The notes beneath the pieces are model-generated. The model made no database searches and was not told the origin of the DNA. It saw only the letters and a list, made by a program, of their open reading frames with translations. 64,000 nucleotides of DNA from Paraspadella gotoi (taxonomy: Eukaryota > Chaetognatha), in contig CM119270.1 of assembly GCA_051294375.1 (NCBI GenBank), forward strand, positions 11,579,230 through 11,643,229. The letters run 5' to 3'. A program made the translations under genes and the position numbers. Each line of letters starts with the position of its first letter. Within the stretch, counting starts at the first letter, position 1. Shown here in pieces: positions 50,581 to 64,000 of the stretch.

Positions 50581-50838
50581 AAATTTATGCGGAGACGGCG
50601 AAGTAAAAACGTCGTAGTCTGGTCGATGAGAAGGAGGAGGTGAGAGGGAGACGGAGTCGGACCACGAGGGAGATGGAGACGCGAGGAGAAAGCTTGGGAA
50701 ATATGGAGATTGGGAGATGGAGTTGGGGACAGCGCGAGATGGAGAGTCGAAAGGATTGAGAGCGAGACGCAACGAAATGGCTCGACGGAAATATTCGCTC
50801 TCTCCCCTCGAATACACGCAGGGAAAGGAGGGGGAGAA

Positions 50839-50959
<121 letters not shown>

Positions 50960-51255
50960 CCACGTGACTTTGCCTTTATTATCCCAGGCAACCCTAGGAG
51001 AGAGTTGACGAGGAGGCAGAAGAGAGGAGTTATTAGATAAGTGAGGAGATGGGAAGATTAGAGAGGGAGAAAAAAAGAGAGGAATTGGGATCAGCTACTA
51101 CGTTCGCTTTGTGAAGCTCACGATTCTGTGAAGAAAGGAGGTAATAGATAAGTCTAACAGATGAGATGTTGGGAAGAATGTAGATAGAGAGGACGAGGAG
51201 AGAAGACGTCACGAATTGAAGAGGCGATGGATGAGGGAGATCCGAGAGAGAGAGA

Positions 51256-51280
51256 NNNNNNNNNNNNNNNNNNNNNNNNN
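51256..51280. other. Assembly gap (25 N)
   Basis: Within GA-rich sequence. The sequence to the right is of visibly poorer regularity. Confidence 0.99.
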
Positions 51281-51433
51281 AGACGAGAGAGAAGAGTAAA
51301 GAAATGAGAGGAGAGAGAGAAGAGAGAGAGACCAGAGAGAGAGAGTAGAGATGGCGTTCCCTGGTTTGATTGCGGTTGATGAGCTTCCTACGAAAAGAAG
51401 AAGAAAAAATATTTATAATAAGGGAGAAGTAGA

Positions 51434-51481
<48 letters not shown>

Positions 51482-51639
51482 GAGGAAGAGAGAGAGAGAA
51501 AGGAGCGGAGGAGTAGGAGAGAGAGTAAGAGAGATGGAGGGAGGAATGAAAAAATGAAAAAAAGCAGAGATTTTATGCATAGAAAGATGAAGTCATCCCG
51601 CTTGTGACCACGAGAGCTGGGATGAAACTCGAGAAAGGG

Positions 51640-53060
51640 GGGGTCATCGCCTGGTATTGTGTGAGCTGGCGGTGCGTTTAGCGGGTGAGGTATCGGTGAG
51701 CGGTGTGAGCGTTGTGCCCGTGAGCGGGTTGTGTGAGCGGTGACCACTGTGAGCGGATGTGAAGCGGCGTATGTTTAACTGTAGGAGCGGGTGTTAGCGG
51801 TGAGCGGTATGTGAGCGGCGGTGAGCGGGTTAGCGGGTGAGCGGGAGGTGTAGTGTAAGTTACGGGTGATTCGTACTTTTGCAACGCCCTTCGCTACAGT
51901 ATATTAGTGCCACATCGCTTACGGGTTTTGCACGTACTCTGCTCGCTTATTAGTAGCGGGCTTTACGTAGAGAGGGTTCTGGAGATGAAGTATAGGCGGA
52001 CCTCAATTGTGCTTCTTTCTCCTCACCTGGGTGGTGTATTTGGCTGAGACTGACGTTGAGCGGCGTGCTCCTACATTTAGGCCGCGCGCAAGACTCGTGA
52101 GGCGCGTCGCGTCTCTGTTAGGGGCGTTCTGAGCCGTGCTCAGCGGTCTTCTCCTCTCGTTTAGCGGCTCGTGAGCTGCTGTCTTCTCTCTCTCTCTCCT
52201 CTCTGTCTTCTCATCTCTCGTCTCTCTCTCTCTCTCTCTGCTCTCCCGTCGTTAGCGCTCCTTTCCGTGAGCGGGTGAGGCGGGCGGTGCTATTCAAGCC
52301 TCCAATCACCTAAAAAAATGAGCGGTTGAAAGTAAAAAGCGGGAACGAAAAAAAGAGGAAAAGTTAGCAGAAAAAAAAAAAAAATTCAACAGATGAGCGA
52401 AACAATAAAGAACTGTTTAAAGACGAAAAGTGAGCAGGGAATGAATTATAAAAAAACAAAAAAATAAAAAAAACAAAAAAGAGAAAGCGGAATAAAGAAG
52501 AACGAGCAAGTGAGCAGATAACATAAAAAAAACTAAATGTCTATCTTGTCGAGCGGTCCTTCTCTTCAATATACAACGGAGCGGCGTGTTAGCTTTGGAC
52601 ATGCGTGTAGCGGGTTGAGCGGGTCCGCCGTTGCGCGGTTAGCGGTGTGAGCGGCTGTCTGTGAGCGGCGGCTGTGTGTGGTGAGGCGGGTCCAGTGATG
52701 CGGAGGAGGGGATGAGCGGCAAGGGGTGAGCGCGTTAGCGGTCAAGTGACACAAAGCGGGACGAGGACCGTGGAGTCCGGGCGTGGTGGCCTGGAATTAG
52801 TAGTTATCAACAGGTTAGCGGCCTTTGCGTACGTCGCTGAAGCTGGGTGATGGCCGCGCGCATCAATAGGCCTTACTTCACCATTCGCGCCATATCGAGA
52901 CCCCAGGTAGAGGCATGGGTGAGGCGTAAATGACCCGCGTGGGCATTCTGCCTGCATTACAGTGGCCCCCTCAGTGGAGCGGCGCCATCGTGACACGAAT
53001 GTGAGCGGGTGAGCGCGCGATTTAGACCCCCAGTGAGCAGGTGAGGATGGGGAACTAAAG
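51640..53060. repeat. Degenerate GTGAGCGG-type minisatellite
   Basis: The motif GTGAGCGG or TTAGCGGG recurs dozens of times at irregular spacing in 51640-51860, 52060-52280, 52600-52760 and 53000-53060. A clean 8-bp array of it stands at 61678-61717. Confidence 0.75.
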
Positions 53061-53900
53061 AAGGGAAGACGAAGACGCATCGGGGGGGAAAGGTTTTAAG
53101 AGGGGAAATTAGAGGAGACGATTTTATGCTGATTGGAGGGATAAGTGAGCGAAACTTGGCCGCTAAAACTGTGGTGGAGTCGGACTATTTTTTCTCATCA
53201 AGAGCCGTGTCACAAAGGTTCGCCTTGCTGTCCGCCTGTCCCCTGGTCGGGTGTTTGGGTACGCAAGCAGGCGACAGCTAGGAACCGCCGCAGCAGCAGA
53301 AGGTCTGTATTATCTCCTCGATTAAATCAAAGTCAATCGCCTGTTGACTGTAACGCGGAGTCGAAAGGATGCAGATTACTTGGGAGCTTGGGACGATTTC
53401 CCACCGCGGAGGATTCGATCCAGATCCTGACACGCCGTCGTAACAGCAAAGACCAAGGAAAAGTTTGAATGACTCGTGCGTCGAGAAAGGACAGTGGATC
53501 AAAAAATAAACCAAAGTAACTTAGCTTTACAATTCGGATTTGTGATTTATTTTTTTATCTTTCTCAAATTTCGGGTAATTATATATTTTAATTTTATTTA
53601 AGTTATTCTTAGCCTTTGGTTTAATCCTTTATCATTTTATTATGAGTAGTTTTTAATTTATTAGATTTTGAGAAAATGGCGTCTGAATGGGATCTCGAAT
53701 GTTGAACTTTTTGGCGGACAGAGCCAAAAATATAGGATTGCAACGTGTGGGAATTTATCGCTAGTGGTTTTTAAAAGAGTTCGATACGGGACACACGCGC
53801 GAAGGGTGATTGGTTGTTAGGATTGATTGAATTCTGATAAAGAGGGCCTAGAGTGTGGTAGCAAATATCACAAGGAAGGAAAGTCATTGTAAAGAAGATG
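53061..53900. other. Non-coding stretch
   Basis: Starts with a segment (53040-53135) that recurs at 61720-61805. The rest is AT-rich and unrecognised. Confidence 0.55.
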
Positions 53901-56900
53901 CGGAGATATATGTTGGGCAAATTCAAGATATGAAATTAAGATAACACTGTGGATACATACGTTCATGCTACATGTTGATGATGGAATATGCAGGGCAGTT
54001 TAGTGTGTTATGGTGTATCAAAGACGGGATTTGGACGAAGTGATTGATTATATAGAAGCTGTCAGGTAAGAGTTTGATTATTGTCGGGTTAAAGTTAAAA
54101 AATACTTTTTTGCGAATGCTAGAAGAATACTCGAAGTTTATATCTTAGCTAATATGGGAAAATTGCTCAGTAGCCGAGTCTTAGATGGTGGAGCGAGACT
54201 GGTTAGAATGCAATAAACTTAAATGACAGACCACGAAAAAGAAGGATAATTTAGTATTATAGATGTAATTATCATTAACGGTTGTAGATAATCTACGTGA
54301 GAGACCTCTAATTTTGTGAGGAGCGGCAGGGATAAGGGAGAGTGGGTGGAAGTTCCTTAAATCATTATGAATAAACGTCGTTGAGTAATATTTTTGCAGA
54401 ATATTTAAGAGGTGGTGATTGAGATATTTGTAGTTTGCGTTTCTGTTAGAACTAGATGAAAGGATAGATAATAACTTGATGTTACATTTTGTGCCTAAAA
54501 CAATGACAAATGACCGAGTGGGGAGGTGACATAAAAGTACGCGATTGATAGGGCGCTCTCTCTGTAGATAGAGGATTGCGCGCTCTCGCGGGTTGTCAAT
54601 GATATATCCCTTTGTGATTTACAAATCCTTAGTTCGGATTTCGGCCATAAGTGATTGCGTTAGATGTAGACATAATAGGAAAAGTTTCAAGAGGGAGTAG
54701 GCAATGGAATAATTGAAAAATAATCCAATGTATCTTGTTAAAGGGAATCCATCATTGATATAACACTTCTAGTGGAGAAGAGAAAAAAGAGCACCAAAAT
54801 GGAGAGGAAAGATAGTGGGAAACATGAGAAGGAAGAATTTAATAACTTATTGTTGGGTAAGGTGGTGGTGGATTTGCACGCCCAATACAAGGCTTATTAC
54901 GCATACGCAGCTCGCTCACTTTAAGATGTGTTGCTAAAAACAAAAAAGTAAAAGAAGAGACGATATAGCGAAGGTGAGAAGATTATAGAAAAGAGAAAGA
55001 AAGAAAGAATTTAGCAAAGAGGAAATATCGCGAGCAACTCGGAAACGATTATGCGTTCGATATTATTACGATAACAGAACCACTCTGGTCTGGCGAATTA
55101 AGGAAAGGCTAGCCTGTGCGATCAGAGCCTGTCGTGAAGCCAACAGAAGAAAGAAAGGGGCTGAACAGTGTCTTTTGTTTTTTGTCGTTGCCGACAGCTG
55201 AAATATACGCTAGAGAGAGGTCAGTACGGGAAAGAAGTAAAGAAAGAGACGGTGAGCCGGCATTTTGAGGAGAAAAGGGAGCCAAGGCTTAGCGTTATTG
55301 TGATAGAAAGGTAAGAAGTTGAAAAGGAAAGTGAAGGAGAGCGAGAGAGTAGAAAGAGAGGAGAGAAAAAATATTAACAAAAATATTGCAATTTATGCTT
55401 GTAAAGGGATAAAACAGGTGTAGATATAAAGGAGATAGGGTTCTGAAGAGTGGGTACAGGTTGCATTGATTGACTATATGTAAGAAATGAGTTTTGGTAA
55501 GGGGTGATATTTTTGCAGGAGGAAACTCTATCAGGAATTGAATTTTTACCGCTGCTGAACTCGATACAAAATTAGTATCACAGCAAGGGATTTGCAGTAG
55601 TCTCTTGTGATTAAGGAAGATGATAATAGAAAGAAGAGAAGATTAGTGAAGAGAGCTAAATAAAAGGGGTATGGCTGTTGGAAGATCACCGGGTTTCAAA
55701 GATGGCTTTTCCGGGCCGCTGCTCGGAATTCTTGGATAATATTTTTTCGGAAACTGTAGTCGTCTGCGGGTTGCAATGACTTTATGGGAGCGTGTGAGTT
55801 AAATGGAATTAATGAACAGGGGGGGGTGGGTGCGTCGGTGGTGGATGAGTTACCAGAAGGACTATTGTCATGAAGCGAATAGTTTCGTCTGTATTTTATA
55901 AAAAAGGCTGAGTTAGGAACGAGCCTACGTTTTTAAAAAACTATAGACCCAGTTAGTTTGGTTAATGTGTGATTATGAATATGTATTCGTCGTTCTCGGT
56001 GTGACTCGTGATTAACTGCACGTACTGGACTGTGACTTTATATGCCTTAAACTACATCATGAGGATCAGGCTTGGTTAGATCCAGGAAAGGAGAAAGCAC
56101 TTCTTCCTGACAATTTACACATGTGTGATTACAAGCAAGCTGTAGTTAAATTATTGTCTGAGGGCTTTTTAAAAATGGGTTGGTGCCAATGGGTTTCTAG
56201 ATTTAGAAAAATGCTCGTGACTCGGCGTAGATCATAGTTTTGTTCGTTGAAGGCTGATAGAGCGGAACTATGGCTTTAGTTGAAAACTTTAATAAATTTT
56301 GGTCATTGTGATCCAGAGGCTTTTTTTATAAATAAAAAGTGACAAAGTAGCGATCTTAGTTAAATGGTCATTGAGTCTAGAGAGGAGATTCATGGTTGAA
56401 TTAGAGTAGTGAGACAGGGCAGATGATCCTTGCCTTCAATGTCCTCTTACTAATATTTTTTAGTTGCGCTTGAGGTTTTTGCACAATTCTTGTAAGAAAG
56501 GATAGACTGATTAGAAGGGGATTAACAGATAAAGGGATTGGATGAGAAAGGTTTTGTTGGCATGTTTAAGCTAGCAATGGACCACTTGAAGGTATTTCTC
56601 TAATTATGTGTGATGTTTCTGAAGTTAATCTGTTTATAGGGATTCTCTTGGATTAAGAGCAACTTCGCTATCAAAGCGCTGCTCTCTTCGGGGTCCAAAG
56701 GTTAATAGGACTAAATCTGCTCACGTCTAGGCTGTATGGTAGGGCCGTGTGATAAAGATAAGCAGTAGCATGACTATTGTTGGGTTTATTCATGAAAGGG
56801 CATGGCCAAAGGTATTTGTGCTTTGGGTTGGTTGAGGGAGCTGATTTAATTCAAGCAAATTTTGCACGATGTTTTTTGCGGGCAATAATGGGCAAGGCTG

Positions 56901-58700
56901 GCCTGTTTGGAAAGGAAGGACCTTGTCGGCTTGTTGGGCGACAAAGCTATAGGTTATAAGTTTACCTCCTATTCTACATCTCGCTGGTATAGAAACTGAT
57001 GCTTATTGACACCACCTCTTGTGGGGACGACATTTTCGAAAATTTATTAAAATGCGAAGTTCGTATAGATTTGGATATTTTCTGGCCTAGAAGACAGGAG
57101 ATGAGGGAACGCGAATTAGGTTAAAGGGGACTTCATATAGTTAAAACGGTGGGAGCTCAGATTAATGGACTGTTAAGGATAGAGTGCTGACAAGTCAGAG
57201 AATAATGTGAGGCTCAATAGGCTTTTTGCGATTTGCGCCTCAGTTGGATCTTACTACCCACAAGGAGCTCTGTCGCCTCGTCGCGCTGTAGAGCTGTATG
57301 TCGCGCGATAGGGTATCTCGATGGCTTGCGCGCTACTCTCTTGAGCAAGGCTGGGTACCGGATGTCACCGTTGAGATGATCTCTCGAGAAGTCACCGAGT
57401 TGGTATTTTATTTACCGAATGGCTCGAGATAGAGATCAAATGGTTGGGACTGCTCGTGGTGCTAAATTTGGAGATCCATGGCGCTAATCTGCTCATCTTG
57501 AGAACTATTGAATTTATTTAAACTGTGTGAATGTGATCTTGATGTTTAATGGAGGAATAAATTTTTTTAAGGCCAGTGGTGCTCTTTGTAAAGCTCTCAC
57601 AAGTTGGTTAGCACACAATAGTTTGCGCACGAATAGTGGACTAATTTTCTTTAATATGCCAATTTAGTCGCTACTCCCTCGCGCGACGAGGATAGGACAG
57701 AATACTGTTTGACCTACTCCAAAGCGGTATGGATTAAGAAAAAAAATTAAGAAAACATGTCGTTCGCAAATAGGGATCATCATTGATTTTGTTAATGTAA
57801 TGTACAGGGAGAAGTTAACGAGATGTTGGAACAGATGTCATTTGCGGCAGGTTTTTATGCGTTATGCTTAAGATCAAGAGTTATAAATTAACTTAAGGGC
57901 TATTTCTCGCGAAAATCTAATGGGAGCTGTGTCCTTTGGAGTTGAGTTAAAAGCAGTGAATGGAGGGCTTTGGGGTTGCTCTAATACGCTTCTGTGAGAT
58001 CCTGCTTTATTATGTATAGGGTCAGCTGATGTGGCGAACAGATATGGATTAAATTTCTGAGACAGTCATTATATGCACATTAGACTTATTTGGGATAATA
58101 GGAGTGATGGCATTTGTCAGTATTGTGGTGGTCGTTTTAGAAAGAGAGAGATGCATTTATAGCTGTTAGGTGTGAAGTTGTTTATACACGTGCTATGGTA
58201 AAAAACTGAGTGATGACGCTAATGAAGCTAGATTGACAAAAGAGTTGATTAAAAGGGAGATGGGTTTGGGAGATTAACAGGCAAGGAGAGGAGCTAGCCA
58301 AATAATCTTAGGAAATAGGCTAGGAGATATGAGCTTTAAGGTGAACTATAATTTTAAGTGATGAGAGGAGAAGGAGATATAAGGAGTTGTAGAAAGGCGA
58401 GTGGCAGATATAGTTAGAAGAAAGTTGTGGAAATAGGTTTATTTGTTTCAGAAAGGAATTAAGGAAAGGGAAATTGGGAGAGAAGGAGATGAATTTGTTG
58501 GGGTACAGACGCTGGACGTAATAGAGCGCTCGATTGCGGAGTTGTCGTGACGCGCGCGCGGCACGACGTATTTGATTTCGTATGTTGTGTCACCGAGAAC
58601 ACCAGAGATTCTGATGGGATTTAAGGTTGATCTAACGCATGAACGAAATGAGGTTAGTGGCGCAGTGCCCAGATGGTGTGTGGGGTAATTTAGTCAAAGA
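53900..58700 (+). pseudogene. Frame-broken LINE retrotransposon (L1/Tx1-like reverse transcriptase)
   Basis: No long frame survives, but reverse-transcriptase landmarks appear in the right order on the plus strand in shifting frames: a Gly-Glu-x-Pro-Ala-Phe-type block at 55254-55294, Ser-Pro-Gly-Phe-Lys-Asp-Gly at 55686-55706, Pro-Val-Ser-Leu-Val-Asn at about 55949-55966, Asp-Gln-Ala at 56064-56072, Val-Val-Arg-Gln-Gly at 56406-56420, Cys-Pro-Leu-Thr-Asn-Ile-Phe at 56440-56460, Leu-Glu-Val-Phe-Ala at 56469-56483, Gly-Pro-Lys-Val-Asn-Arg-Thr-Lys-Ser at 56692-56718, and a C-terminal Cys-x2-Cys-Gly at 58115-58129. The order and spacing fit L1/Tx1-type LINEs. The ends are approximate. The break density (every few tens of bases) could be age or poor base accuracy. 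Confidence 0.75.
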
Positions 58701-60239
58701 TAGTAGCTGAAAGGGTTAGGACTGAATTTTATTTTGCCTTCTCTCTCTCTCAGTATCTCTTTCTCGCTCTTTCATGTTTCATTTGCTCAGTCTCTTTTGG
58801 GTATCTGCTAAAGTTGTAGGATAAGAAATTAAGATTTAAAAATTCATAACGGATTAAGAATTAAGCGCTTTTTAACAAATTAATAACTTTAGTACTTTTA
58901 ATAATGTGTGATAATGGTCTAATTAATAACTAATAATAATACATAATTTATAAAATTGCGACATTAGTATTACAGTACTAACTCTTTGTCTATTCTAACT
59001 CAATCTAGCTCAATAACATAATAATCTATATCATTCAATTTCTCTCATAGTTTTTGTATATAATAATAAATCATCACAGTAATTAATCAATTGATAAAAA
59101 TAATTTTATAGTAATATATTGATATATAAATAATAATTAGTATCATTATATTGATCAAGAAACAATATATAATCTAGGAAATTGAGTTTTCTCGGTAATT
59201 CCAATTAATAGTAATTCCAATCATACTAATAATAATAATAATAATGTTAAAATATTTAATTAATTAGTAATAATGACTAACAATTCTCAATATTAGTATC
59301 ATTTAACGATAAGAATAATAATTATAGGAATAAGTGGTAATTCCAATAACTTTAATCCTCTGCGTTACTCTATGCCTTCTGGTTATGATCAGTTAAAAAA
59401 AAAAAAAATTGACTCAAGTTTCTTGTCTTATCGACTTAAAAAAAAAAAACAATACGGCAATAGGCTCCTCGCGTATAATGTTTGGGTACATAATGATAGT
59501 ATTTACTTGTGTTTCTTTTATTTGCAACAGTTTCTTGTCTTATTGACTAAAACAAAAAAAAATTCGGTCAAATTGGCTCTCCACTCGTCTCGACATACTG
59601 CTTCTATTGGCGCACCATAATTGCTAAATAATCCACTTATTTGATTCGTTTGCAATGTCTTCGCTAGATGTTTTCTCTTATATTTTGTATCGATATTTAT
59701 TTTTTTTCTGTGCTTCTATTTCTTTCCTCTACCTCATTACGCTTCGTGCTCTCTCCTCCATATACCTCACTCTCTATTGTCTTTAACTGCTCAGTATATG
59801 TTTCAAATTCGGTTTACATTCTTCTTATTTGTCTTAACCTGTCAAATTCTGTCTCTGTTTTATTTTCTCAGAAATAATAAAATAAAATACCAAAAATACA
59901 TATTAAATAATAATCTCATTCCAAAAAGCGTTTCTATGTTTAAACTCTCTCTTTTTTTCTGGCTCCCTCCGACTTTACATTACTCAGTACATGAATGTCT
60001 AATCATCCATCCACTCTGCTACGGGGTAAGTATCATTCTCGAGCTGGATATTATCTTATCAAACGACGGGGTTATGGGCGGACCAATGCATTGACCGATG
60101 ACTGAGTTGTAGACGACTGACGGACCTGAGACTGAGAATGACAGGTTGATGAATGGACGCACTCGAGCCGATAGAAGTGGACTTGCATGAATTCAGGTGG
60201 ACGGTGATCGAATTTTTCACTAGATCGTCATCGAATTAG
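58701..60239. other. AT-rich non-coding stretch
   Basis: A tandem repeat of about 120 bp at about 59402-59585 (TTTCTTGTCTTAT...GACT, poly-A, CGGTCAAATTGGCTC-like). No gene supported. Confidence 0.55.
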
Positions 60240-60640
60240 ATCGTGCTTATTAATATATACAATCCGGGTACAAACAAATGATAATTCGTTAATAGATAAA
60301 AAAAATACTAGTATAATAATGATATAATTTAGACAGTAGATCATATTCACACCTGGTTATATTAATACTACAAGTTCTATCTCTTCTATCCCAACCTAAA
60401 CTCCTGTAAGCTAACATTTTTACCCGAAAAATGGACGAAATTGAGCACGGCCAAATCTCGAGGTCCATGGCATAGACTTATTTAACCTGATATATCAATA
60501 AGTAGCGAACGTGCAATTCATCCCGGCTCTTATGAAACCCGGCGACCTTTCTCGACAGACAGTATTACCGTGCCGCCGCCCGCATGTGTGTGAGAAAGGG
60601 AAAAGCCTGAAGGTGAATAATATCATAGGTAGATCTCTTG
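60240..60640 (-). mobile_element. Degenerate tRNA-derived SINE
   Basis: On the minus strand GGTAATACTGTCTGTCGAGA leads to a B-box-like GGGTTTCATAAGAGCC (near 60530-60545). The flank TGTGAGAAAGGGAAAAGCCT also recurs at 62606. Confidence 0.65.
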
Positions 60641-61660
60641 AGGAGAATGACTTTCTTGGAAGATTACAAGTTCACAACGTGGTGGCCGTATCGAAGAATG
60701 AATAGATCGTGGAGGCGTTTGGCCTAATCAAGAGAGTTTAATACAGAGCGTCATCAGTCTCGCTGTGTGAGAGAGTTGCGGTGACTGAGATTGGATTTCG
60801 GAAAGAGGATTGTATAGTTGACAAAGAATTTTAAATGGAGAGCTGTGTACTTATTTATGGAAGATGATCAAGCCGAAGACGAGAGACGACAGAGACGACG
60901 GAGAAGCGCAAAGAACGAAAAGTCATGAATGAGTGGGAAGGTTAAGCGGACGACCGGTGGCTTAAGATAGTAATTAATAAAGCTAACGAGGGGATACGCG
61001 AGAGACGCGGTGGACGTCTCGTCTGAGGATCTCGTTACGATGCATGGATTACGGAGAGAGAGAGTAGATCTTAGACTGAACTATGCAGATAAGAGAAAGA
61101 GATAGACCTGAGTGATGACCTGTTTTTGGCCTCCTGGCGAGGAAAGTGAGAAAAAGGTAACATAAAAAAGCTCGAATAAAAAGGCTCTACGAATTTCAAT
61201 AACACGAGCTTAAGATGATTTTAAGCGGGCGATACTCGCTCCCCTTGGAAATCAAAAGACAGAGACGAAGCGGAAGTGAATTAGACGCTTGGATGATTTG
61301 AGCGCAGGGTTAATGAGAGCAAGAAATAAGAGAGAGAGAGACGACCCAGAGAGAGAGTCAGAGAGAGAGTCGAGAGAGTGTAAAGATGCAGTAGAGACGA
61401 GTGAGAGGACACAGATAGAGAGACTACAAAAATCAAGCGATAGAGTGGACGAATCCTTTTACCCTTGGAAGGCAAGAAAGAGGGTGACTTAGGCTCTGAT
61501 GGAAGACTCTCCGTTGAGTTGTCGACATTGGAAGATACTCCTACCCTAACACAATGTGGTTGAAAATTTGGTGAAGCCCGAAAAAGTAAGAAATTGCTCG
61601 TACTGAGACGTGTCATCTCGCGGCTAGTCCAGCTCGTCCTCAAATATGTCTAGCGCCCTC
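60500..61660. repeat. Duplicated block B, first (expanded, divergent) copy
   Basis: Shares, in order, the SINE head, GAAAGGGAAAAGCCTGAAGG, TCGCTGTGTGAGAGAG, GA repeat, GATCCTTTTACCCTTGG and AAATTTGGTGAAGCCCG with 62530-63010. Confidence 0.65.
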
Positions 61661-61677
61661 TCGATAGAAAATGTCAT

Positions 61678-61717
61678 GAGCGGGTGAGCGGGTGAGCGGG
61701 TGAGCGGGTGAGCGGGG
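61678..61717. repeat. Clean 8-bp array GAGCGGGT x5
   Basis: Five near-perfect tandem units. Followed by a block (61720-61805) that also follows the degenerate array at 53040-53135. Confidence 0.95.
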
Positions 61718-61805
61718 AGGATTTGAACTAAAGAAGGAGGACGAAGGATCGGGAGGGGGGAAAGGTTTAAGAGGGAAATTAGGAGGAACGATTTTATGCT
61801 GATTG

Positions 61806-62350
61806 ATGTTTAAGAAGATAATTGAGAAAATTGTGGGGAATAAATGCTTGAAGATTAATTAAAAAGTAAATTACTTTTCAGTCTTTATATCGTTAAGATT
61901 GAAAAATGACTAAAAACAGGGTGAAAAGGTTTTAAAAATTTTAAAATACTAGTATGTGAGAGTTAAACAAGAAGAGTAATTCAAATGTTTCTCGTGACAT
62001 GACATGACGTGACGTGACATGTCATGACAGGACGTGATATAGCATGACTACAGGACTACAATAACTTTCTTAGCCCGTTTATTTATGACATGCACTGCTT
62101 AAAATTTCCGTAATTTATTTTATTTCCGTTTTAGGATTGCCTGAAGGCGGCGCTTGCAGTCCCTTCGATTTGGGCTTTTCTTCTGTTTTAACAAACCAAC
62201 TATAGGGTAATTATATGCATTTTTAACATTAGTGGGACAGACCGACGGACAGACATACCGACCGTCGGACGGACCGAACGACAGACCGACCGAAAAGTGA
62301 CTTCTAGAGTTGCTCCGAAACTCAAAATTCGGGTAATCGATTTCACTACT
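61806..62350. other. Non-coding stretch with ATGAC repeats
   Basis: CATGA/CGTGA pentamers at about 61996-62045 and a GACGGACCGA-type patch at 62230-62295. Confidence 0.6.
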
Positions 62351-62359
62351 TTTATACTC

Positions 62360-62640
62360 TCATACTCTTTTAATGAAATTGGTACAACCAAAATAATATT
62401 AAAAAAGATTATTTTAGCACGTCTTTCCCCTCAAGTTTTACTACGTACTTTTCTCCACCTAACTCCGAAGCTCCCTACTTTGTACCCAAATGGCGGAGCC
62501 TCAGGCCCAGCAGAGACTAACATTTTTATAAGTGCGACTCTGCACCGGCCTTGAACCCGCGACCTTCTCGACAGACAGTATTACCTCGACCGCCCGAATT
62601 GGTGAGAAAGGGAAAGCCTGAAGGAATAGGGGTGAGGAAA
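62360..62640 (-). mobile_element. tRNA-derived SINE
   Basis: On the minus strand it contains GGTCGAGGTAATACTGTCTG, then GGTCGCGGGTTCAAGGCC, a good B box. It ends with a TTGGTTGTACCAATTTCATT tail near 62378-62395, the same tail as the other SINEs in this window. Confidence 0.8.
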
Positions 62641-62772
62641 GGTGAGAAAAGAAGGGTAGAGAATTGAGAGAGGGTAAGATAACAGAGCAATCGCTGTGTG
62701 AGTGTGAGAGAGTGTGGGTTGGAAAGAGTGTGACAAGAATTAATGGGAACTGTTCTTATTGATGGAAGAAGC

Positions 62773-62853
<81 letters not shown>

Positions 62854-63020
62854 AGGACAGAGGACGGATCCTTTTTGACCTGAAGCAAAAAGAGGGGATT
62901 AGGCTGAGGAGACTCGTGATTGGTCGAGAAAACCTGACGACAGAGATGTGGTGAAATTTGGTGAAGCCGAAGAGAAATTGGAGAGAGTGAGGAAGATGGA
63001 GGGTAAGTTGAGCGCCTTGA
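62530..63020. repeat. Duplicated block B, second (compact) copy
   Basis: Collinear with 60500-61660. Carries a (GA)n tract at 62774-62850. Confidence 0.65.

Positions 63021-64000
<980 letters not shown>

Noticed and set aside
56777-56959. 60-codon plus-strand frame
   Set aside because: It lies inside the broken LINE between its reverse-transcriptase and C-terminal parts and is a fragment, not a separate gene.

Overview
This is animal nuclear DNA, judged from one clearly spliced gene (GT-AG introns, a signal peptide, Ig-like domains, a membrane segment and a short tail) set in long non-coding stretches with SINE, LINE and DNA-transposon remains. There are no bacterial-type operons, rRNA or CRISPR arrays. 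The phylum cannot be fixed; an invertebrate with a very microsatellite-rich genome is the best guess, and I recognise no species-diagnostic sequence. The strongest feature of the composition is the number of long (GA)n/(CT)n tracts, together with (GAAA)n and (GAC)n. They generate many spurious open frames of Ser-Leu, Arg-Glu, Phe-Leu-Ser or poly-Arg/Asp, which I do not call as genes.

The one gene I can support lies on the minus strand, from the start codon at 49751 to the stop at 26454, in six coding exons. All splice phases agree, giving a 549-residue single-pass membrane protein: Leu-rich signal peptide, an Ig-like domain, three related Cys-Trp repeat domains, a membrane segment near residues 493-513, and a 36-residue tail ending in Thr-Asp-Leu. 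I could not assign it to a named receptor family.

Layout: 1-2.6 kb holds a 36-bp minisatellite and GA/CT tracts. A SINE at 2.69-4.48 kb is split by a 1.49-kb hAT-like element with an 8-bp target duplication. From 4.5 to 26.4 kb there is non-coding DNA with a foldback MITE (12.7-13.4 kb), a terminal-inverted-repeat element (22.5-24.1 kb) and a duplicated block across a gap (19.6-20.4 kb). From 26.4 to 32.4 kb are exons 6 to 2. Intron 1 (32.4-49.4 kb) contains a giant inverted repeat, about 33.96-47.30 kb, folded around about 40.5 kb. Exon 1 and its upstream region lie at 49.4-51 kb. After a gap at 51.26 kb come an 8-bp GTGAGCGG-type minisatellite, a badly frame-broken LINE (about 53.9-58.7 kb) and two copies of a SINE-containing block, one on each side of a repeated segment.

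Several of the largest structures (the giant palindrome, the repeats beside 25-N gaps, the noisy 51-62 kb interval) look at least as much like long-read assembly problems as biology. I found no convincing new multi-gene system. The most interesting real items are the unassigned Ig-like receptor and the nested transposon.
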